The notes beneath the pieces were generated by a model. It did no database searches. It had not been told where the DNA came from and saw only the letters and a program-made list of their open reading frames with translations. A DNA stretch of 64,000 nucleotides, from the NCBI GenBank assembly GCA_038503065.1, contig JBCAMK010000020.1, positions 1,178,001 to 1,242,000 on the forward strand. Direction: 5' to 3'. How positions within the stretch are numbered: the stretch's first letter is position 1; every line of letters begins with the position of its first letter. Below are positions 35,551 to 44,016 of this stretch, in pieces. The DNA comes from Paragyromitra xinjiangensis. Lineage: Eukaryota > Ascomycota > Pezizomycetes > Pezizales > Discinaceae. The position numbers and the translations under genes are program-made.

Positions 35551-36775
35551 GGTTTAATAAGGGTTTGAGTTCTGCAGTTACGTTGGCAGATACCCCGCCA
35601 AGTCGCGGCAAGCTTGTGTCGCGACAGTTGCTGCTTCCACCACCGCGTGTTGCCCAGCCATAGGCTACATTAGGATGGCCTACGCTTGTGGACTAAATGC
35701 AATGCCCAGAACCACGAGAAACTAGCAATCAAACAAGCGATATGTTGTAGCGATAGCGTTTCTAAGCGAAGCACCCTAGATGCTAGTAACTTCATAGCGA
35801 GAAATACTAGAGCATCCCCAATTTGGTTAAAATCACGAATCCTGCCGCTAGTCCAGCATAAGAGTAAATATTGGATCTGTACCACTAGTGTGGTTCGGCA
35901 GGATTGGTGCAACATTGGTTCGATCATAAAAGGTCACCTACGCCCGGGTCGCATAATTCCGTTGCAGCGTCGGGAGAACGTGTAATATAGAGGATTTGAT
36001 TGATTGATTGAGTCGACCTCTGTACAGGCCAGAATTTATAGACGACTCACGTATGCTAGTACGGAACTCCCGATCTCGTCCCCTAGAGCCTACTGATTCC
36101 CGATTAGGAAGTTCATTTTCAATGGATTCTGTTAACGTATTATACCGTGTACCTGATCGTCATCATATAACCGATCAGATGGATGACATTTGTTCTGAGG
36201 ACCTTGATGGCTATCTAGATATATCTAGAACAGCCTAGCGGTACTACGCAGTGAGAGAAATAGATAGAGGGAGAGTTCCAGGGCACCAAAAATAACCTTT
36301 TAATCCCTGATAGTCTCGCGGTCCGTTGCGTGATGATGTCGGGTACACGGCATAGTACGTTAATCATGGATTGTTAGCCCGTTGACCCTACTATAGATTC
36401 TACGAACGCAAAGCATTTAAGCAACCCTTCCAGCACCAGATATTTTACATAGGCAGATTTTAGAATATACAATTCGGGATTGAGCTATGTTGATTCACTT
36501 CCGGTTCGCAAATGCATGCAATCGACAAATATCCAGTCGAAGCACTAGTACTTATGGGTGATGCAAAAATCATGCCATGGAACCGAACCACTTTCTTTAA
36601 AGTTAGGTTTTCACTTCTTCGGCCAGGGCGAGATTGATAGCAATAATAGCCTACTATGATCCTCGAGTCATTTCAACGAGTTTAAGGTCTAGTCCAAATG
36701 GGTTTGATGAATTCTCAAGCCCTAGTATGTAACACCCACAACCTTGTTCCATAAATTGCTGCGAGCACCGAACTA
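35551..36775. other. Intergenic stretch between ANK-K5 and the ANK-K6 remnant
   Basis: It contains the 226-bp Fot1-derived element (36135-36360) and a short (GATT)n run near 35997-36013. A weak inverted repeat (GAATCCTGCCG at about 35839 and its complement near 35891) is present. No gene is supported. Confidence 0.45.
36135..36360 (+). mobile_element. 226-bp deletion derivative of the inner Fot1 subfamily
   Basis: It is flanked by TA (36133-36134 and 36361-36362). The left 45 or so bases match the left inverted repeat of the element at 4620. The sequence then jumps straight into the last part of its transposase gene: a SEDLDGYLDIS reading matches SEDSDGYLDIS near the transposase C-terminus. 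It then runs through the 3' end and the right inverted repeat. About 2 kb of interior is missing, so it can move only with a transposase supplied from elsewhere. Confidence 0.9.
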
Positions 36776-37405
36776 TCAACTTTTCATCATAATACCAAAT
36801 ATTTCCACGCTAGTGACAGCTGTCCGACCGTGCTTACTAGCTGACTTCGCGATGACCTCTGTTTTGGCATCTAAGGGTAGCCTCGCTATATCGATATGCC
36901 TGCCCTCTGCTGCTGCTTGCAGTGCAGTCCGACCATTACGATGGGCTGGCTCAGCATTCACTTCCGCCCCTCTAGCAAAAGCTCCTACACTATCCTCGAA
37001 TGCCCGCTTTCTGCCGCCGCCCGCAATGCAGCCCTACCATTACGGTGGACTGGCTTGGCATTGACTTCTGCCCCAGTGCTCAAAAGCAGCTCTACCATAT
37101 CAAAACTTCCACCCTTTACTGCTGCCTACAGCGCTGTCCAACCAACAGACCCGGCCAGCTCAGCACTCACATCGGCTCCACTGTCCAAGGGCGATTTTAC
37201 AATATCGAGATATCCGCCCCCGCCGCCAGCTGCAGGGCTGTGCGACCGTAGTCACCGACTGATCCAGAGTCGCTCACGGGCTATAGCGGGACTCATATAT
37301 GTAGGAATTATGCATAATACGCAGGCGTTGCTGTATGGCTTCTTTAGGATACCACCAAAAAACTTGAAATCAACCATACCCCCGTGGGCGACTCTACAGG
37401 CGACC
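36776..37405 (-). pseudogene. Decayed ankyrin array, former C-terminal part of ANK-K6
   Basis: Read on the minus strand in shifting frames, the stretch still shows ankyrin units: TALQAAAEGRHIDIARL, DMVELLLSTGAEVNA and similar pieces. They are separated by stops and frameshifts. It directly follows the truncated kinase gene 37411-38544 and has the same 35-codon spacing, so it is the relic of that gene's repeat domain. No intact frame longer than about two repeats remains. Confidence 0.8.
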
Positions 37406-37410
37406 CCTCC

Positions 37411-38544
37411 TTACAGTCGGGAGACTTCGTATTTTAAGAGGGGCAGGCGCTTTAGGGCATCCAAGGCGGATATTCGATGTCTTGGATCTGCAACCAACAA
37501 GCTCTTCACAAATTCTATCACCCTTTTGGCCACCCGAGAATCCTCCAACCTAGCTGTAGGAAACTCGCTCATTCCATGGCAATATTCGTAAAGCGACTTC
37601 ATATCAGTCCTATTCTCCACATCAGTGGTTTGCGTAGTCTCCGGCCCGCAATCCGTGTAAGTAGTAGCAGAATCGAGCTCACGATGGAGGAAAGGTATTT
37701 CGGAGGTCAAGAGCTCATGTAGTAGACAACCTAAGGCCCACAAATCCACAGCGTTGGTGTAGGCTCCGCGGCTTCCCTTACTAAGCTTTTGAGGTAGGAG
37801 CCCCAGCTGCTCGGGGGCTTGATAGCATAATGTTCCGCAATTCGTCCGCAGCCGGGTATCCATCTCGCTTTTTGAAATTCCAAAATCCGCAATTTTAACC
37901 CATATTGGGGAGATTGAGGTGATTAAAATGTTCTGCGATGTTCTTAGAATGCGATCATCAATTCTACCTGGAACTGGCGTCAAACCTGTGGATTCAAATC
38001 ACGATGGCAAATTTTTTTCTTGTGTAATATTGCGACCCCCTGCAAGAGCTGTCTCGATATCTCCGTGGCCTCCTCCTTCGCTTTCGGTCCAAAGTTCTTG
38101 ATATAGTGGCGCAAGTCACCAAACTCGGCATATTCCATCGCGATGAATATGAATTCATTATCTTCAAACCAGCCCATAAAATGCACGAAGTGGTTTGAAT
38201 GCTGACGCGTTGACCATTAGCAACGTCGCACGTATGACAGACACTTTATTGGAGCTTACACCTCGCAAGTCCGCTAATATTTCCAGTTCCCGTGAGGAAT
38301 CGACTTTGAAAGCCCGTCTGGATACTCTTTTGACCGCTCTTGATTCTCCACTCCTCTCTTTTTCAAGCCATACAGTTCCAAACGCCCCTATACCGATATC
38401 CTTCTCCCGTCTCCATATCTTCCTAACCCGGCCACCTAACCCTGGTCCCGATGTTGGATGAACTACTGTATTGTTGGAATACGCGGATTCGAAGGGCTCG
38501 ATCGCAAGTTTATATCGCTCGAGTTTTTCGCTCTTGGTACGCAT
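37411..38544 (-). pseudogene. ANK-K6: kinase-only remnant of a kinase-ankyrin gene (340 codons)
   Basis: Exons on the minus strand: 38544-38260, 38201-37986 and 37932-37411, all in phase with the paralogs. The kinase domain itself is open: GIGAFG (51-56), Lys72, HRDLNP (161-166), DFG (Asp183), CGTLCYQAPEQ, and it reaches RHRISALDALK near the end of the domain. The frame then derails into LPLLKYEVSRL and a stop, instead of PWLL and the linker. The ankyrin region beyond is full of stops. It could still express a solo kinase domain of about 340 aa. Oddity: the catalytic loop is of the K4-K7 type, but exon 3 (LRTNCGT.CYQAPEQ) matches ANK-K2 best. Confidence 0.8.
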
Positions 38545-40852
38545 TTTTCGAATAATTCATGAGTCGTGCTGATGGAGAGTAGGATACCCCGCGACTAGTT
38601 TGCCGCGTCGTCGTGTCCTAATTTTCGCGTTCTCCAATCATCCAGCGCCTAAAATAGTTTGCTAGGCTCCGATCATCATCGTGTACTACGTAGTACATGC
38701 AGAGCCGCAAGCTCAGCTCATGAAAAACGCGTGCAATCACTCAGTGGATATCCTAATCAGATTCAAGGGTCTGTCTTAGCAAATTAAAAGCAAGCTATTG
38801 AGTAGTCAGCTTTCTGCCCTAAAGCCCCAGTCTTCCTCAATTGCGCAGCTGTTTGAGATACCGTCAATGCAGCAAACACAAATGAGCAGGATGTCTCATA
38901 CCCCAAGTAAATCTCGTGTTTACCTACCTATATCTAGAGATCTTTCCCTAATCCCCCCCTCGAATCGGTAGACTTTTTCGATATCCTTCGCACCACCGAG
39001 TCCTTAAGCCCCATGACGTCAAAATTCAACGCGATGAGTTCCGAAGAATTTAGAGAGCTCCTTAGAGTACCCATTGTAAGCTTGTTTAGTTGAGCTTGTT
39101 CGTTTCTTAAGATTCCGCCCTATATCAGCGTGGGTTAGGGTTCTAAGGCTATTATTAGAGGTCTAGAATGATTTACTGAATAAACACGTTACATTATCAT
39201 GTTGGCCAGAGCTAAAACGTAGCCAGACTATCGTAATAATAGGCATGTAGGAGGACGAAAGGGATCGATTGCTTGATCGCTAGGTGGGCGGCACGACCCC
39301 CATGCGCTCGGGTGCCTGTCTCGCAATCATTTCCGACCTCGAAGACACACTCCGTATTAGGGAGCAACTCCAACATACTATCCTCGATCAGCCAAATACC
39401 AGGACGGCCCAAATACCAGGAATATCCGACCCTGTTTCTAATTGACCGAAAATTGGTTACCCTACCGGATCGAAGCAAGTTTTTTCACTAGAATTTGTGT
39501 TCTGGTATTTGGCTGATCGAGGATAGTAAGCCACAAATATTCAAGCAAAATCGGCATCCTAGATGATCTATAAAACCCCCAAAGCACAAGTGTTAATTAG
39601 CCGAGTAATGTATCATGATGATTACAGCAAGAAAGCCTAACTTGAAAGTGCTTGGCAGCGGCCACTTGTGGTGCGAAGATGGTAAAAACTCCTACGTAAT
39701 ACTTTTCTTTAATTACGGACTGCCGACACTGATCCTCGCGATCTACATTCTGCTTGTCGCTGGGGCATGGAAATTCTAACCTCGTGCCCTGCCTGTCGTG
39801 CTCGCCTGAGCCGTTAGAGACTAGCGTTGCGAGTGCCTTGACGCCCTAATACATCACACTAAGTCTACTGGATCATGGAGTCCGTTTTGTGGATATCGTT
39901 ACAAGATCAACCAAATTACCCTGCTATAAAGACACCACTCCAATCTACATATCCCAATTGGGTATGCGTACGAAGCACATAGTATCCAACACCATTTTCA
40001 CACAACACCTGATACAGGATGTCATATCTATGCAGGACTGTCGTTGCACTAGTACGATACTGAGCGCCGGGCAAAGCCTAAGCCAGATTCATAACCCCGG
40101 GAACGTGAACCTCACGATAGGTAAGTCTCTATCGCTAGACAATGAGAATGAACCATCGCGGAGTAACACCCGGTAAGTCACTGAACGCCCCGAATGTGCT
40201 TTGTATATAGTACTATAGCCACCACCATAGTATCCTCGAAAAACGAAGGTTCAGTAGGATTGTACATTAAGGGTTGTGACATAGCTGAGCAACTTTAGGG
40301 ACTCCCGGGGAGGAAATCGAGATCAGCATTAAAATACTAGCGGCTCGATAGCAATACAAGCACCTGCAGTTAAGCACAACCCCCGCCCCGAATGAAGCCG
40401 GGAAACTAGTAGTATTTCAGGTAATCACGCGTAACTATCAGGAGATATCTTATTACAAGATAGAGATAGTATTCCATTAAGAACAGGTTCCGAAGCTAAG
40501 GTGTGGGTTATGGCAGCTAGAGCAGGCGACATATAGCAGTACACGTACGTATGGCCAGTATCACCCTCCTTTCGGAGACAAAAAGAAAATCAAGATTTAC
40601 TCTAAGCTATACCCAGCCTACCATTCCCTATAAAACCTAAAAACTAATAACTGCATGCATCCAGAAAATTTCGGAAATGCCATACCCACACCCCATCTGC
40701 ATAAAGCGGGGCTATAATCGACAACACAAAGAATAAAGGATGAAATGAAAAAGAAAGTCGGCACCAAATCACTTCCGGGCCCCCCAGCGCTGTGCCTACA
40801 TGACTCAAGTTCAACAGTTCAGTATATGCCACATAGAAAAGTTTCCCCCATC
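38545..40852. other. Gene-free stretch between ANK-K6 and ANK-K7
   Basis: About 2.3 kb with no supported gene on either strand. It contains a perfect 26-bp inverted repeat (39377-39527). Frames at 39212-39491 and 39889-40176 have no recognisable domain. Confidence 0.45.
39377..39527. repeat. Perfect 26-bp inverted repeat with 99-bp spacer
   Basis: Bases 39377-39402 (ACTATCCTCGATCAGCCAAA...) and 39502-39527 are exact inverted copies. AAATACCAGG recurs in the spacer. The structure could be a small foldback element or a hairpin-forming transcript; no target duplication is obvious. Confidence 0.6.
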
Positions 40853-43800
40853 CTAAATAACATCCTCCATTTCACTGTCCGCCACTTCACTGTACGACCT
40901 ACCAGCACAGGGTAGCTCAACTATATCATGGTGCCCGCCCATTTCCGCGAGTTGCAGTGCTGTCTCGCCATTACTTCCAGAAAGAGCAGCGTCAGCCCCA
41001 ACGTCTAAAAGAAGCTTCGCCATATCGAAATGCCCGAAATCCGCCGCTGCCTGTAATGCCGTCAGGCCCGAATACTCGGTTGGTTCGGCATTGACTGCGG
41101 CTTCGGAGCTCAGCAGCAGCTTGGTCACATCTATATACCTGCCCTCCGCTGCTGCCTGCAATGCTGTCAGACCCCTAACCAAGGCCGGTTCGGCATTGAC
41201 TACGGCTCCGGAGTTCAATAGCAGCTTGACCACATCTACATGCCCGCCCTTCGCTGCTGCCTGCAATGCTGTCAGACCCGAATACTCGGCCGGTTCGGCA
41301 TTGACTGCGGCTCCGGAGTTCAATAGCAGCTTGACCACATCTACATGCCCGCCCTTCGCTGCTGCCTGCAATGCTGTCGGACCCGAATCCAAGGTCGGTT
41401 CGGCATTGACTGCGGCTCCGGAGTTCAATAGCAGCTTGACCACATCTACATGCCCGCCCTTCGCTGCTGCCTGCAATGCTGTCAGACCCGAATACTCGGC
41501 CGGTCCGGCATTGACTGCGGCTCCGGAGTTCAATAGCAGCTTGACCGCATCTACATGCCCGCCCTTCGCTGCTGCCTGCAATGCTGTCAGACCCCCATAC
41601 CCGGCCGGTTTGGCATTGACTGCGGCTCCGGAGTTCAATAGCAGCTTGACCACATCTGCATGCCCGCTTTCCGCTGCTGCCTGCAATGCTGTCAGACCCG
41701 AATACTCGGCCGGTTCAGCATTGACTGCGGCTTCGGAGCTCAATAGCAGCTTGACCACATCTACATGCCCGCCCTTCGCTGCCGCCTGCAACGCTGTCAG
41801 ACCCGAAACCTTGGCCGGTTCGGCATTGACTGCGGCTCCGGAGCCCAACAGTAGCTTGACCATATCTACATGCCCGCCCTTCGCTGCTGCCTGCAATGCT
41901 GTCAGACCCGAATCCAAGGCCGCTTTGGCATTGACTGCGGCTTCGGAGTTCAATAGCAGCTTGACCATATCTACATGCCCGCCCTTCGCTGCTGCCTGCA
42001 ATGCTGTCAGACCCGAATGCTCGGCCGCTTTGGCATTGACTGCGGCTTTGGAATTCAACAGTAGCTTGACCACATCTGCATACCCGCCCTTCGCTGCTGC
42101 CTGCAATGCTGTCAGACCCGAATGCTCGGCCGGTTTGGCATTGACTTTGGCCCCGGCGCCTAGCAGTAGCCGAAGCACATCAATATGCCCGCCTTCCGCC
42201 GCCGCTTGTAATGCCGTCCGGCCCCCTGGCTTGGCTGGTTCTGCATTGACCTTGGCTCCCCTGTACAATAGGAGCTGCACAACATTTAAACTCCCGCTCG
42301 CAGCCGCTGCTTCCAATGCTGTCCGACCAAGGTGTGCGTCCCCATCATAAGACAGCCAGGGTCTCGCATTGACATCGGCTCCGCTATCTAGTAGTAAGTT
42401 TATCATGCTCAGATGCCCTACGACCGCCGCCACCTGCAATACTGTCTGATCTTGATCACTGGTCGGTATAAAGTTCGCGTTTGCTCCATGGTGCAAGAGT
42501 AGCTGGGCCACATTATGATGCCCACCTTCTACCGCTGCGTGTAGTGCTGATTGGCTATGCTTATGTTGAGTGCCTTCGTTGAGATATATCCTCGCATTAA
42601 CGTTGATCCCTCTATCCAAAAGAAGTTTCACAACCTCAAAACTCCCGCTAGCAGCTGCCGCCCACATCAGGCCTACAGCGCCATCACCAATGACGCGCAC
42701 CTCTCTACCCAAAAGAAGCTTGACCATCTCAAAACCGATGTCACCGAGACTTTTAGCCAATGGGAGACATCCACTTGATTCGTTATCGCTAGAATTTAAA
42801 ATCGCCTTGATAACTTTTCCCATCGAGTCTTCAATGTATCTACCGTTCTCCTGTGCTATCAAGTGATCTGCAGTCTCGAGACTGATCTGGACTCCCAGGT
42901 ACGACACCCGATTTCTCAAAGTTTCGGAATCATTTAACTCTAAAAGCCACGGGCTCTTCAGGGCGTCCGAAGCAGACGGCCGACACTTAGGGTCAACGAC
43001 CAATAAGCGCTTCACGAAGTCTATCCCTTCTTTTCCGATGACAGATTTGTCCAGGCTCGCTGTAGGAAATTCGCTGGTATCGCAACAATATTTGTAAAAA
43101 AGCGTTTGGTCGAGCACCTGGGCAGTCTCCTCTAATCCCAAACCCGATACAATTGTACCAAAATCAACTTCACGATACAGGAAAGGTATTTCAGAAGTCA
43201 AGATTTCATGAACCAAACAACCTAGGGCCCACAAATCGGCAGCGTTGGTGTACGATTTTCCAGTCATAAACCGTCGAGGGAGTAATCCTTGCTGCTCGGG
43301 AGCGCGGTACCCTGGCGTCCCACAATGGGTTCGCAATTGAGTATCTATCTCGCGTTTTGATACCCCGAAGTCTGCGATTTTAATCGAAATAGGTGAGAAT
43401 GATGTAATCAGAACATTCTACAAAAGGTTAGAAGTGCTAAAAACCAATTCTTGTCCTCAACTGGTGCCAAACCTGTGGATTCAGATCTCGATGACAAATA
43501 TTTTTTCCATGTAACACCACAAGTCCCTCCAAAAGCTGTCCCGTAATCTCGCGAACTTCCCTCCTTGCTTTCGGCCTAAAGTCCGTGATATATTTTCGTA
43601 AATCACCGCATTCAGTATACTCCATCGCAATAAAGATGAATTCCTTGTCTTCAAACCAGCCTAAAAATCGCACGAAGTAATCCGGGTACTTGTAACTAGT
43701 CGTTAGCCCCTATCCTTAGTGCAAATATGTTAAAAGCACCTACATCTCGCAGTTCTACCAAGGCATGCACCTCTCGCAAGACATCCACCTTGAACATCCT

Positions 43801-44016
43801 CTTTGGTAGGCTTTTGACAGCTCGCAACTCCCCAACATCATCCTTCTCAAGATATACGGTTCCAAAGGCTCCGGAGCCGACCTCCTTCTCCCGTTTTCAC
43901 CCCGCTCTGACCTCTGAATTGTACGTTATATGAACCACAGTATCCTCTGAATATGCGTATTCGGTGGCCTGGGTAAGGAGCTTATGTCGCTCGAGTCCGC
44001 TGGCTCTGGCATCCAT
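40853..44016 (-). pseudogene. ANK-K7: kinase-ankyrin gene, HRDLN type, with a nonsense codon (1017 codons)
   Basis: Exons on the minus strand: 44016-43744, 43688-43473 and 43417-40853, splicing in phase. Codon 40 (43899-43897) is TGA where every paralog has the Trp codon of the (T/K).WKRE motif just before the glycine loop. After it the frame is completely open: GSGAFG (48-53 by codon count), Lys68, HRDLNP, DFG, CGTPGYRAPEQ. The linker motif LGVQISLETADHLI and about 17 ankyrin repeats follow. Ten of the repeats are nearly identical 105-bp units. No ATG lies between the stop and the glycine loop, so re-initiation would lose the kinase N-lobe. Either the gene is very recently inactivated, or the stop is read through or polymorphic. 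The C-terminus (QLAEMGGHHDIVELPC...) is a diverged cap. Confidence 0.82.
41087..42136 (-). repeat. Ten tandem 105-bp units in ANK-K7
   Basis: The motif GGCATTGAC (plus strand) recurs every 105 bases exactly from 41087, giving ten units up to 42136. Each encodes a 35-residue ankyrin module (SGLTALQAAAKGGHVDVV, KLLLNSGAAVNAEPAEY). Neighbouring units differ at only a few bases. This is far more homogeneous than any other array in the cluster and marks recent expansion or gene conversion. Confidence 0.92.

Noticed and set aside
41091..42350. A 419-codon plus-strand open frame opposite the ANK-K7 repeats
   Set aside because: It is the antisense shadow of the 105-bp units: the same period, Ser/Ala-rich nonsense, no start context. 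Similar antisense frames oppose all other ankyrin arrays.
10899..44016. Repeat-induced point mutation as the cause of the lesions in the kinase-ankyrin genes
   Set aside because: The two clear stop codons are AAG to TAG (a transversion) and TGG to TGA (at CpC on the other strand). Neither is a CpA-to-TpA change, and most paralogs remain open. Genome-wide dinucleotide ratios would be needed to judge RIP properly.
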